Shown here piece after piece: positions 27,288 through 36,165 of a stretch of 49,488 nucleotides of DNA. Where the stretch lies: NCBI GenBank assembly GCA_025454395.1, contig JALOOM010000075.1, positions 1 to 49,488 of the forward strand, in the 5' to 3' direction. The position numbers were made by a program, and so were the translations under genes. Positions within the stretch are counted from its first letter, which is position 1. The number at the start of each line of letters is the position of its first letter. Below the pieces are notes generated by a model. The model had not been told where the DNA came from and did not search any database. It saw only the letters and a list, made by a program, of their open reading frames with translations. The stretch is from Elainella sp. Prado103. Its GTDB lineage: Bacteria; Cyanobacteriota; Cyanobacteriia; Elainellales; Elainellaceae.

Positions 27288-29129
27288 GTGAATAAGCGGT
27301 GGAGAAATGCGGGACTGTATGCCTTGCTAGTGGTAGTAGTGATCTTTTTGGGGGCGGAGTTACTTAACAACCGCCAGCCCCAAACTGCTGCTGCTTGGCG
27401 CTACAGCCAATTTATTGATCGGGTTGAAGCCGGTCAGGTTGAGAAAGTTAGTATTACGTCCGATCGATCGAAGGCGTTGGCAACCACCAGTGATGGTCAG
27501 CGGGTGAGCGTCAACCTGGCAGCCGATCCAGGGCTGCTGAATATCTTGCAAACCAATGGGGTTGACATTTCCGTATCGCCTCAGGCAGAAGATAATGTGT
27601 TGGCTCGCGTGTTGAGCACGCTGCTGATTCCTTTCTTGCTGCTGGTGGTCTTGTTCTTTGTGCTGCGACGGGCCCAAAATGGGCCGGGCAGTCAGGCCAT
27701 GAACTTCGGTAAGTCTCGCGCTCGTGTGCAAATGGAGCCGCAAACTCAAGTCACCTTTAGTGATGTGGCGGGTATTGAGCAGGCGAAGTTAGAGCTGGCT
27801 GAAGTGGTGGACTTTTTGAAGAATGCCGATCGCTTCACTGCTGTAGGGGCAAAAATTCCCAAAGGGGTGTTGCTGGTTGGCCCTCCTGGAACGGGTAAAA
27901 CCTTGCTAGCGCGAGCAGTTGCGGGTGAAGCGGGGGTACCCTTCTTTAGCATTTCAGGTTCTGAGTTCGTAGAGATGTTCGTTGGAGTTGGGGCTTCTCG
28001 GGTTCGCGATCTGTTCGAACAAGCGAAGGCCAATGCTCCTTGTATCGTGTTTATCGATGAGATTGATGCGGTCGGTCGCCAGCGGGGTGCCGGTCTGGGT
28101 GGTGGCAACGATGAGCGGGAGCAAACCCTCAACCAGTTGCTGACCGAAATGGACGGCTTTGAAGGCAACACGGGCATTATTATCATTGCGGCCACCAACC
28201 GCCCGGATGTTCTGGATGCGGCCCTGCTGCGGCCCGGCCGATTTGACCGTCAGGTGGTGGTCGATCGCCCCGATTATGCTGGTCGATTAGAGATCCTCAA
28301 CGTTCACGCGCGGGGCAAAACGCTGTCGAAGGATGTGGATCTAGAAAAGATTGCTCGTCGAACCCCTGGTTTTACAGGAGCTGATCTTTCAAACCTGCTC
28401 AACGAGGCGGCAATTCTGGCAGCTCGTCGCAATCTGACTGAAATCTCCATGGATGAAGTCAATGATGCGATCGATCGGGTGCTGGCTGGGCCGGAGAAGA
28501 AGGATCGGGTGATGAGCGAAAAGCGCAAGTCGCTGGTGGCTTACCATGAGGCAGGCCATGCATTGGTGGGTGCTTTAATGCCGGATTACGATCCAGTTCA
28601 AAAGATCAGCATTATTCCTCGCGGTCGGGCGGGGGGTCTGACCTGGTTTACGCCGAGCGAAGATCGGATGGATTCGGGACTTTACTCCCGCTCCTATCTG
28701 CAAAACCAGATGGCCGTGGCACTGGGTGGTCGGATTGCTGAAGAGATCGTGTTTGGCGAAGAAGAAGTGACGACAGGAGCATCCAACGACCTGCAACAGG
28801 TGGCACGGGTGGCACGGCAAATGGTGACTCGGTTTGGCATGAGCGATCGGCTGGGCCCAGTGGCGCTAGGGCGCTCCCAAGGGGGCATGTTCCTGGGGCG
28901 TGACATCATGGCAGAGCGGGACTTCTCTGAAGAGACTGCTGCCGCGATCGATGACGAGGTGCGCAACTTGGTCGATCAGGCCTATCGTCGGGCTAAGTTT
29001 GTCTTGAGCGAAAACCGATTGGTTTTAGATAATCTGGCTCAAATGTTGATCGAACGCGAAACAGTAGATTCTGAAGAGCTACAGGAGTTATTAGCAACCA
29101 GTGATGTCAAGGTTGCATCGATTGCCTAG
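27288..29129 (+). CDS. ftsH: ATP-dependent zinc metalloprotease FtsH
   Basis: FtsH is a hexameric membrane AAA+ protease; in cyanobacteria isoforms remove damaged D1 during photosystem II repair. The 613 residues show two N-terminal helices (about 8-24 and 105-128) flanking a lumenal/periplasmic domain. Walker A GPPGTGKT is at 198-205, Walker B FIDEID at 255-260, the second region of homology near 304-322 ([18 protein letters not shown]), and the zinc motif HEAGH at 420-424. It starts at a GTG (NKRWRN) with AGGAGG about 13 bases upstream. A strong terminator follows, so it is probably monocistronic. Which of the usual four cyanobacterial paralogues it is cannot be told from the window. Confidence 0.97.
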   Translation: MNKRWRNAGLYALLVVVVIFLGAELLNNRQPQTAAAWRYSQFIDRVEAGQVEKVSITSDRSKALATTSDGQRVSVNLAADPGLLNILQTNGVDISVSPQAEDNVLARVLSTLLIPFLLLVVLFFVLRRAQNGPGSQAMNFGKSRARVQMEPQTQVTFSDVAGIEQAKLELAEVVDFLKNADRFTAVGAKIPKGVLLVGPPGTGKTLLARAVAGEAGVPFFSISGSEFVEMFVGVGASRVRDLFEQAKANAPCIVFIDEIDAVGRQRGAGLGGGNDEREQTLNQLLTEMDGFEGNTGIIIIAATNRPDVLDAALLRPGRFDRQVVVDRPDYAGRLEILNVHARGKTLSKDVDLEKIARRTPGFTGADLSNLLNEAAILAARRNLTEISMDEVNDAIDRVLAGPEKKDRVMSEKRKSLVAYHEAGHALVGALMPDYDPVQKISIIPRGRAGGLTWFTPSEDRMDSGLYSRSYLQNQMAVALGGRIAEEIVFGEEEVTTGASNDLQQVARVARQMVTRFGMSDRLGPVALGRSQGGMFLGRDIMAERDFSEETAAAIDDEVRNLVDQAYRRAKFVLSENRLVLDNLAQMLIERETVDSEELQELLATSDVKVASIA

Positions 29130-29179
29130 ATGCATTCGTGTCCTAAAGCTATAGCTCGTTAATTAAACCAACATGAATG

Positions 29180-29203
29180 AAGGGGATTTACTCCCCTTTT
29201 TTT
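29180..29203 (+). terminator. Rho-independent terminator after ftsH
   Basis: AAGGGGA pairs with TCCCCTT (29180-29198) around a short TTTAC loop. A run of T follows. Confidence 0.85.
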
Positions 29204-29238
29204 ATGTCTTTTTCTAATTTTTTTATGTCTTTTTCTAA
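29197..29238. repeat. 21-bp tandem duplication covering the ftsH terminator tail
   Basis: TTTTTTTATGTCTTTTTCTAA occurs twice head to tail, which also duplicates the T-run of the terminator. Confidence 0.88.
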
Positions 29239-29904
29239 CTGCTTTAACTTCACAATAGGGCTGTTTGAAGATTTAGTTAATCTCCAGACAAGGCTATTGT
29301 CAGAAGTGCAGACAATACAGGAATATAACTTCAGGTGTGCTAATTTCACTACAGAATTTCTTTGATCGCGATCCGCAATATTATGGGGCATACCCGTTAA
29401 CGCCTTACAGGATCAGTCCGGGATCGACAATCATGATTGATCTCCCAATCCATCAATCGCACAAGTTGAGAAATTGAGGCAACTCGATCGAAGCAGCTTG
29501 GATTTGTGGTTGAAAATCCATCTGACGTAATCATCAGATGAACATCGCGCTAGTCAATATGGCTTCATACAACGTTTATGTTGCTGTGATTGTGGGCTGA
29601 AATGTTTTTTTTGAGCTGACAGATACTATCTAATAGATCAGTTAATCACCCGATTAATTATTTAATCGATCGCTCGATCAGACACTCGATCAATCATTTG
29701 ATCAATCACTCATCCGTCATTTGAGTCATAGTTCGAGCAATTATTTGCTCAAGGGTTCGAGCAATATCTGATCAATGGCTCGATCATTCGCCCAACTGCA
29801 ATCGGCCAATCAACATCCAGTTTAATTGATATCCGTCTCAGTCAGTCGCAATGACTCAATGAGCTGCAATTCGTCGTGATTCACAATAGTGGTAAGGGGC
29901 TATT
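29239..29904. other. long spacer before the taxis operon
   Basis: This 666-base spacer has no open frame I trust. From about 29640 to 29790 it holds a dense, degenerate field of short elements such as CTCGATCA, TTTGATCAAT and GTTCGAGCAAT with local inverted symmetry. An imperfect palindrome ACAATCATGATTGA lies near 29428-29441. Promoter and control sites of the operon that starts at 29905 should be here. Confidence 0.5.
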
Positions 29905-31155
29905 TTGAGACAGATCGATTTTCTGAAAAGTCTTGAGCAGCTTCGATTTACGGGGCAACTGGTACAAACTGACTCGACAGGACAACAATGGACGATCTAT
30001 TTCGTTCAAGGCCAGATCACCTATGCTACTGGCTTACAGCATCCCGTCAGGCGCTGGCGACGACATTTACTCACCTATTGTCCTGGAATCCCCACCTATC
30101 GCTTGGCTTGGCAAATTGATTTGTCTAAAGTAACGGATGATGAGCTGATTTTTGGATGGGAGTATGCGTTATTGAGGTTGTGGGTCACACAGCAGCGAAT
30201 TACTCAAGCACAGGCTTGCCATTTGATTCGATCGACTGTCACAGAAGTTCTGCAAGATATCCTACTGATGCAGAAAGTGACTAATCAGCTCTATCGCAGT
30301 TCATCTTCGCCTATCCCTCTAGAGTTATTGGAAGTTGAAGCAATGGTTTCAGCGGCCGAAACACTTTGGCAACAGTGGCAGAATTCCCAGTCACAAAATT
30401 CCCAATCACAAAATTCCCAATCACAGTGGCAGAATACACAATTGGTGCCCGATCCAGTAATGCCTAATCTGGTAATGCCCAATCCAGACGATGCACCTGT
30501 TGTCAAACAGCCTGAAGCATTGCAACAGTGGATCGCAGCCCACGCCAGCCCTAATCTGATCCGGTTGCTCAATGGTCAACGATCGTTGCGAGACATCGCC
30601 ACCGAAAGCAAACAAACGCTTTCAGAAGTCGCCGCCTTGCTCCTCGGTTGCGTCCAGATGGGATATATCGAATTCGTGCCAATTCCCGATCTACCAGGTC
30701 TGGTTTTTCAGCGAGAATTACCTAAAACTTCACCATCAAGCCACTTGGAATCACCTGCCCTGATTGCCTGCATTGATGACAGCCGCATGGTGCGTAAGAT
30801 GATGGAAGAATTGCTCACTTCGTCCGGTTATCAGTTTCTCGGCATTGCCGATCCAGTCAGGGCGATCGGTGTTCTGTTAGCCCGCAAGCCGCAATTCATT
30901 TTCTTAGATTTGGTAATGCCCAATGCAAATGGATATGAAATCTGTGAGAAGTTACGCAAACTCTCTTGTTTTCGTCATACTCCCATCGTTATCTTAACTA
31001 GCAACGATGGTTATGCCAATCGCTTGCGATCGAATTTTGTGGGTGCTACCGATTTTCTCAGCAAACCTCTGAATGCTGAAACAGTTCTATCCATGGTGAG
31101 CAAACATTTGAGTCCAGCACCGGCCCATCTACCGGCATCTACTTCATCATTCTAA
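29905..31155 (+). CDS. PatA/PixG-like response regulator
   Basis: The 416 residues have a PatA-type N-terminal domain (about 1-270; starts RQIDFLKSLEQLRFTGQLVQT) and a C-terminal receiver (about 283-410). The receiver has an acidic pocket ACIDDSR, phosphoacceptor Asp in FIFLDLVMPN (about 335), ILTS, and the terminal Lys in FLSKPL. This order is characteristic of PixG, PilG/TaxP1 and HmpA, first genes of cyanobacterial taxis operons that control type IV pili. A linker contains SQNSQ repeats made by a 15-bp DNA repeat (30382-30426). The start is a TTG with a GTAAGGGG ribosome-binding site upstream. Confidence 0.9.
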   Translation: MRQIDFLKSLEQLRFTGQLVQTDSTGQQWTIYFVQGQITYATGLQHPVRRWRRHLLTYCPGIPTYRLAWQIDLSKVTDDELIFGWEYALLRLWVTQQRITQAQACHLIRSTVTEVLQDILLMQKVTNQLYRSSSSPIPLELLEVEAMVSAAETLWQQWQNSQSQNSQSQNSQSQWQNTQLVPDPVMPNLVMPNPDDAPVVKQPEALQQWIAAHASPNLIRLLNGQRSLRDIATESKQTLSEVAALLLGCVQMGYIEFVPIPDLPGLVFQRELPKTSPSSHLESPALIACIDDSRMVRKMMEELLTSSGYQFLGIADPVRAIGVLLARKPQFIFLDLVMPNANGYEICEKLRKLSCFRHTPIVILTSNDGYANRLRSNFVGATDFLSKPLNAETVLSMVSKHLSPAPAHLPASTSSF

Positions 31156-31201
31156 TTTTATCTTTTCATTTCAAGCGACTTAACTTGAGCTGTTCATCGT
31201 C

Positions 31202-31249
31202 TGTTCCAACTGAAATATTGTTCCAACTGAAATATTGTTCCAACTGAAT
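31202..31249. repeat. 17-bp tandem repeat between the PatA-like and CheY genes
   Basis: TGTTCCAACTGAAATAT occurs twice with a partial third copy. Confidence 0.92.
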
Positions 31250-31265
31250 CATAGGTGAAGTAAAA

Positions 31266-31634
31266 ATGCCAGGAACCGCACTTGTTGTTGAAGATTCTTT
31301 GACTGACCTGCAAATTTTAATCGGCTGTCTCCAGCAAAGTGGTATTACCGTTTTTTCAGCCCAGAGCGGAGAAGAGGCTTTTCAGTCTGTTGCTCGTCAA
31401 CGCCCTGATGTCATTGTTTTAGATGTGGTGTTGCCTGGCTGTAGCGGCTTTGAAGTCTGCCGGGAACTCAAAGAAAATGATGATACTCGCGACATCCCAA
31501 TCGTCATCTGTTCTACTAAAGGCGGTGAGATGGATAAGTTTTGGGGGCTCAAGCAAGGAGCGGATGCCTACGTTACCAAGCCGATCGACCAGGATGAATT
31601 TGTCCGCACCGTTCGCCAACTCATTAGAAATTAG
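31266..31634 (+). CDS. CheY-like response regulator (PixH/PilH/HmpB type)
   Basis: This single receiver of 122 residues has VVEDSLTDLQIL with the acidic pair, phosphoacceptor Asp in VIVLDVVLPG, Ser/Thr in VICSTKGG, and Lys in VTKPIDQ. The variant opening VVEDSLTD is usual for PilH/PixH-type regulators, which bind pilus motor regulators rather than flagellar switches. It is the second gene of the taxis operon, 110 bases after the PatA-like gene and 33 bases before cheW. It is expected to take phosphate from the CheA encoded downstream. Confidence 0.94.
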   Translation: MPGTALVVEDSLTDLQILIGCLQQSGITVFSAQSGEEAFQSVARQRPDVIVLDVVLPGCSGFEVCRELKENDDTRDIPIVICSTKGGEMDKFWGLKQGADAYVTKPIDQDEFVRTVRQLIRN

Positions 31635-31667
31635 TGAATGCCAAGATAAACTTATTTGCCCCCCGCT

Positions 31668-32324
31668 ATGGCTAATTCTTTTCCGAGCCCTCAGGAAGCA
31701 CCTGTGTTTTCAGTCAATCAGCCCTCTCGCACATCATCCCCCCCTCACCCTACAATTGCCTCACCTTTGATCGATCCATCCTTATCGGATCCAAACTCTA
31801 CAGGCTCTACAGGCTCTACAACCCTGGGGGAACAATTTCTACGATTACAGCTCCGCTCGGATGTGCCTATTCTTCTATCCGTTCGGCAAATCACTGAAAT
31901 TTTATCGATCGCTGATAGTCAAATTATGCCAATTCCCCATATGCCACCCTGGATGATGGGAATTTATAACTGGCGGGGTGAGATTCTTTGGATCGTAGAC
32001 TTGGCGCATTTATGTGGATTGGCTCCCTGGTACGAATCTCCCCATGCTCACTCCAGCCATGCCACTGTCATTCTCAATCTACCCGCCACTACAGAGCAAT
32101 CTCCATCGGCTAAAGGCTGCTCTTTAGGATTGGTGGTGCAAAAAGTTGAAGATATGGAATGGTGTACGTTGGATGCAGTGCAACTCTCGCCGCCACCCTC
32201 CATGCCAGACCCGATCGCTCAATTTTCCGTTGGATATTGGCAAAAATCAGAGACAACCAGTCTGGCAATTTTAGATGGTAAAACCCTATTAAGCACGGTT
32301 GCTCAGTTTGAGAGCGATGACTGA
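31668..32324 (+). CDS. CheW-like coupling protein (PixI/PilI/HmpC type)
   Basis: CheW links receptor arrays to CheA. After about 55 low-complexity Pro/Ser/Thr-rich residues (with GSTGSTT from a short DNA repeat) comes a CheW domain from EQFLRLQLRSDVPILLSVRQITEIL through MGIYNWRGEILWIVDLAHLCGL to the final LLSTVAQFE. The domain is complete. I choose the ATG at 31668; a TTG at 31656 is also open. The N-terminal extension is longer than in ordinary CheW (about 160 residues). Confidence 0.9.
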   Translation: MANSFPSPQEAPVFSVNQPSRTSSPPHPTIASPLIDPSLSDPNSTGSTGSTTLGEQFLRLQLRSDVPILLSVRQITEILSIADSQIMPIPHMPPWMMGIYNWRGEILWIVDLAHLCGLAPWYESPHAHSSHATVILNLPATTEQSPSAKGCSLGLVVQKVEDMEWCTLDAVQLSPPPSMPDPIAQFSVGYWQKSETTSLAILDGKTLLSTVAQFESDD

Positions 32325-32566
32325 GTCTTAAACGATCGCTGAGTCTCCGGTGTTGGTCAATCATCTCTTTGATTCAGGCGGTTCAGTCGATCGGACTATC
32401 CAACTCATTCATCCAATCAACCATCCTGGGCAACGGTTGATCGATGAAGCGAAAGATTTTGAACGAATCACCCATCGATTTGATGGGTAGGAATACTGGG
32501 GGTTTGCATCTTGCTGGCTCATTTATCAGCAAAGCATTTTATTGTTGTTGAAGTTTAAACTAAATC

Positions 32567-35041
32567 ATGACGCAGATCCCTTCTGAACCGACTTCCCGGA
32601 ATACGAACCATCATGGTTCTGAACCTCCCACCCTAGAACCATTCGATCCATCTTGGATGAATTCTCCTCAACCTCAGTTTTCTACTCAAACAGGTGAAGT
32701 AGAGGAGGATGCCGCAGGGGCATTACCAACACCAGCGACGGTCATAGCTCCTCGATCGCGTCATTTGCAGGTACGGCTGAAAAACTCGATCGGTTCCAAA
32801 CTCTTTCTCTATGTGATCAGTGGGGCTTTAGTCAGTCTCAGCGGCGTTTCCTACTTCCTCTATCAGGCATTGAGAGGACAGGCGGAAACAGAGATTCAAA
32901 GTAGGTTGGCCAGCAAAGCCGAGGTCGTAGAAAGCAAATTGTTGAGAGCTGAGCAATCCGTGATTGGCTTGGCTTCTACGATTAGTAGCCTCAATGATCA
33001 AAACATTAATGATTTGGAAGCTTACAAAAACTTAGCTTTTGACTTTTTTAGAAACCGCCCAGAATTGACCATGGGAGTTGGTTTTGGTCAGGCTGCCAAC
33101 AAAATTGTCTCTGAACGCCAATGGTTCTATCCCTATTTCTATCTCGATCAGAAAGTGTCTGGACAATTAGGGCAAGTGCTGCCTGCTCCCAATGAAGGGA
33201 CTCGTTATACCGAGCTTTGGGCAGATGATAAATATCCAGAGCAAGACTATTACAAACAGATGGCTGAGAGCCAGCGCCCCCAGTGGTATGAACCCTATCA
33301 ATGGCATGGAATTACGATTACAACCCATGCTCGCCCAATTTTCAATGAGCAAAATGACTTTCTCGGTCTCGCTACCTTAGACATTAACGTGACCGCAATC
33401 AGTGATTTGATCAACGATACCGTGATCGATGGACAAGGAAAATTTGCGATTTTGAGCGATCAAGGTACGGTACTGGCTTACCCACTACAACCAGAACTGG
33501 CCAAAAATTTAGCCACTTACGCAGATATTCCATCCCTCAAAGCAGCCTGGCCTCAGATTGGACAAAATCAGTCTGGATTAGTGTTAGTTGAAGGCGACTT
33601 CTGGGCTTACGAACGCATTGAAGGCACCAACTGGTTAATGTTGGCAAAAGTGCCCAAGTCAGTAGTGAATAACAAGGTATTGCTCATTACGCTTGGGAGT
33701 GCTCTAGCAGCAGGTGGACTCCTAGCATTGGTGGTGTTGCTGTTTGTTCGCCAACTCAATCGCCGCTTGCAACCCCTACTGGATGAGTGTAACCGTTTGG
33801 CGGAATCTGATATGCAACGGGCAATGCGATTGGGAATTAAGAGTGAATCACTCTCAGGGTTGGCATGGGATTCTCATTTGGCTGAGGCGGATGAATTGGA
33901 AATTGTCACCCGATCCTTCCGTCAAGTTACGGCCCAGTTGCAAGATTCATTTGCCGTTCTGGAAGAAACCAATGAAACCTTAGAACAGCGGGTGGAAGAG
34001 CGCACGAATGAGCTAAAACAAGCAAAAGATACCTCGGAAGCCGATCGTCAAACCCTGCAAAGACGAGCCCTGGAGCTGCTCCGAGAAGTTGACCCGATCA
34101 GTAAAGGCGATCTAACCATTCGCGCTAAGGTGACTCCGGATGAAATTGGTACCCTTGCCGACTCTTATAACGCAACTGTGGCTAGCTTACGGAAGATTGT
34201 ACTTCAGGTTCAAAGTACTGCGAGCCAGGTGACGGAAACAACCGGACACAACAGTGAATATGTTCAAGCTCTCTCGGTGGAAGCCACCCAACAGGCTGCA
34301 GAAATCACAGATGCGCTAGAACGAATCAAGCAACTGGCAGAAGTCGTGCGGCTGGTGGCAGCCAACGCTGAGCAGGCAGAGGCGATCGTCCAGCAAACTG
34401 CACAGACCGTACAAGAGGGTGATCAGGCGATGGATCGAACTGTTGATGGGATTCGAGCGATCCGTGCCACGGTTGCAGAAACTGCAAAGAAAGTGAAACA
34501 CCTGGGTGAGTCCTCGCAGAAAATTTCTACTGTGGTGGAACTGATTAGTGCTTTTGCCTCCCAAACCAATATGCTGGCACTCAATGCTTCGATTGAAGCT
34601 TCACGAGCCGGTGAGTCTGGGCGAGGATTTGCGATCGTGGCGAGTGAGGTGCGAGCGTTAGCTCAACGATCAGCAGAAGCGACTGAAGAGATCCGCAAAC
34701 TGGTCTCCGGCATTCAAGCAGAAACCAATGAAGTAGTTGTAGCAATGGAAGCTGGAACAGAACAGGTCGTAATCGGGACACAATTGGTGGATGAAACTCG
34801 GCAAAGTCTGAATAAAATCACGGCTGCTAGTGCCAAGATTAGCCACCTGGTCGAAGATATTGCTCAAGCCACGGTGGTGCAATCGGAAGCGACCGAAACC
34901 GTCTCCCAAACTATGCAGGATGTGGCCACGATCGCTCAGAAAACTTCGGCAGAAGCGAGCCAAGTTGCTGATTCCTTCCAACAGTTGCAGGAAGTTGCCC
35001 AAACCTTGCAAGCCAGTGTAGGACGGTTCAAGGTGAATTAG
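32567..35041 (+). CDS. methyl-accepting chemotaxis protein with dCache sensor
   Basis: The 824 residues read: cytoplasmic N-terminus (1-78), helix 1 (about 79-102), a periplasmic dCache-type sensor (about 105-368, including WFYPYFYLD and ITTHARPIFN.....LGLATLDI), and helix 2 (about 371-395). A HAMP, a coiled coil, a second HAMP-like segment (LLREVDPISKGDLTIRAKV) and the MCP signalling hairpin follow, with the tip near ISAFASQTNMLALNASIEAS. Unlike PixJ it has no GAF photosensor, so a soluble ligand is more likely than light. It is the receptor of the operon and ends before the orphan protein gene. Confidence 0.95.
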   Translation: MTQIPSEPTSRNTNHHGSEPPTLEPFDPSWMNSPQPQFSTQTGEVEEDAAGALPTPATVIAPRSRHLQVRLKNSIGSKLFLYVISGALVSLSGVSYFLYQALRGQAETEIQSRLASKAEVVESKLLRAEQSVIGLASTISSLNDQNINDLEAYKNLAFDFFRNRPELTMGVGFGQAANKIVSERQWFYPYFYLDQKVSGQLGQVLPAPNEGTRYTELWADDKYPEQDYYKQMAESQRPQWYEPYQWHGITITTHARPIFNEQNDFLGLATLDINVTAISDLINDTVIDGQGKFAILSDQGTVLAYPLQPELAKNLATYADIPSLKAAWPQIGQNQSGLVLVEGDFWAYERIEGTNWLMLAKVPKSVVNNKVLLITLGSALAAGGLLALVVLLFVRQLNRRLQPLLDECNRLAESDMQRAMRLGIKSESLSGLAWDSHLAEADELEIVTRSFRQVTAQLQDSFAVLEETNETLEQRVEERTNELKQAKDTSEADRQTLQRRALELLREVDPISKGDLTIRAKVTPDEIGTLADSYNATVASLRKIVLQVQSTASQVTETTGHNSEYVQALSVEATQQAAEITDALERIKQLAEVVRLVAANAEQAEAIVQQTAQTVQEGDQAMDRTVDGIRAIRATVAETAKKVKHLGESSQKISTVVELISAFASQTNMLALNASIEASRAGESGRGFAIVASEVRALAQRSAEATEEIRKLVSGIQAETNEVVVAMEAGTEQVVIGTQLVDETRQSLNKITAASAKISHLVEDIAQATVVQSEATETVSQTMQDVATIAQKTSAEASQVADSFQQLQEVAQTLQASVGRFKVN

Positions 35042-35202
35042 ATCGATCGGGTGATAGCATTCGCCGCAAGATTTTAGACAAGCTTTTGCAGTCAAATTCT
35101 GGCAATCAGACAATGAGATCGCTGGTTGGTGTTATCACCTGATTGATTGGTGGATGATAAAAATATTTCTCCGATCGGAGAAGCTGCGCTAACTCAGTCT
35201 AG

Positions 35203-35249
35203 AGGTTCGTACTGGGAGAGGTTCGCACTGGGAGAGGTTCGCACTGGGG
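35203..35249. repeat. 16-bp tandem repeat downstream of the MCP gene
   Basis: Three copies of AGGTTCG(T/C)ACTGGGAG span the MCP-to-orphan gap. The rest of spacer 35042-35338 has no clear feature. Confidence 0.9.
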
Positions 35250-35338
35250 CTAAAACTTGATTCGATCGCCCTACTTAGGGACTAACCAGAGACCAACCCG
35301 CTTCAAGTTACATTTACTTTATAAGGAAGTCGTCTGCC

Positions 35339-36070
35339 ATGTATGACCTGACCAGGTTCAATGACGATGATATGTACAATTGTGCATTAGATTTACGTAA
35401 TCTAGATAAGGCATCTCAGAATATTGAAGATATTGCCAATCGGATTGTTCGTTACCTCTATGAAAATCTGATCGATTCCCAAACAGATCAATCTGCCTGT
35501 GCGCTCGTGCGATTTTTCATGACTTGCCCTTTTATGGAGTTGAGTTCAGATTTACAGTCCGCAGCACGGAACTTAGTGAAAGGACGAAACATCGCATCCA
35601 CTACTAAGTGTTTGACCTTGATGGCAACTGCGGGCGATCAACCTGAGTGGAACTTTCGACAACAATCTACCGGGCACCAGTCCATTCCACTCCTCGATCG
35701 AGATTTCATCAATCGTGCTCCCATGATTTCACAACTGATCCACCAATTTGGCTTGGATGTGAGTGCGCTCTTGGAACCTGACCCAGCCCTTTTAGTCGAT
35801 TTAGAACAAACCACTTTTAATGTGTTTTATGTTCCGCAAGCTCCAGGCAGCATGCATATTCCTGCCCAACAAGACTTTGTGATTCCCTACAAAATTCAAT
35901 CGGTTTTGGGCTTTGGGGGAATGTTACCTTCTGGAAATCTGTTTGCCATTATTTTATTTAGTAAATCTCCAATTTCTCCTCAAGTGGCAGAGTTATTTAA
36001 GTGGATCTCAGCCTACGTCCGTATTTCAGTCGCATCTCTAGATAAACGAGCAGTATTTGCAGGTCGATAA
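35339..36070 (+). CDS. stand-alone sensor-like protein between MCP and CheA
   Basis: A soluble 243-residue protein with no signal or membrane helix. It starts MYDLTRFNDDDMYNCALDLR. Central blocks include DQSACALVRFFMTCPF, LTLMATAGDQPEWN and QSIPLLDRDFINRAPMISQLIHQFG. The C-terminal part is FGGMLPSGNLFAIILFSKSPIS. From memory, the same sequence family forms an N-terminal GAF-like sensing segment of hybrid histidine kinases in cyanobacteria and proteobacteria; here it is alone. AAGGA lies about 11 bases before the ATG, supporting translation. Position in the operon argues for a role as input or adaptor of the CheA pathway. No enzyme motif is visible. Confidence 0.85.
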   Translation: MYDLTRFNDDDMYNCALDLRNLDKASQNIEDIANRIVRYLYENLIDSQTDQSACALVRFFMTCPFMELSSDLQSAARNLVKGRNIASTTKCLTLMATAGDQPEWNFRQQSTGHQSIPLLDRDFINRAPMISQLIHQFGLDVSALLEPDPALLVDLEQTTFNVFYVPQAPGSMHIPAQQDFVIPYKIQSVLGFGGMLPSGNLFAIILFSKSPISPQVAELFKWISAYVRISVASLDKRAVFAGR

Positions 36071-36165
36071 TTGTGTAGGGTGAAACGGTAAGAAATCCTG
36101 TAATATTCATCTTCTCGGTCGTGCGTCTTCTGTATCTGCGCCAACCTTTTTTCTGTTCCTAAGCT

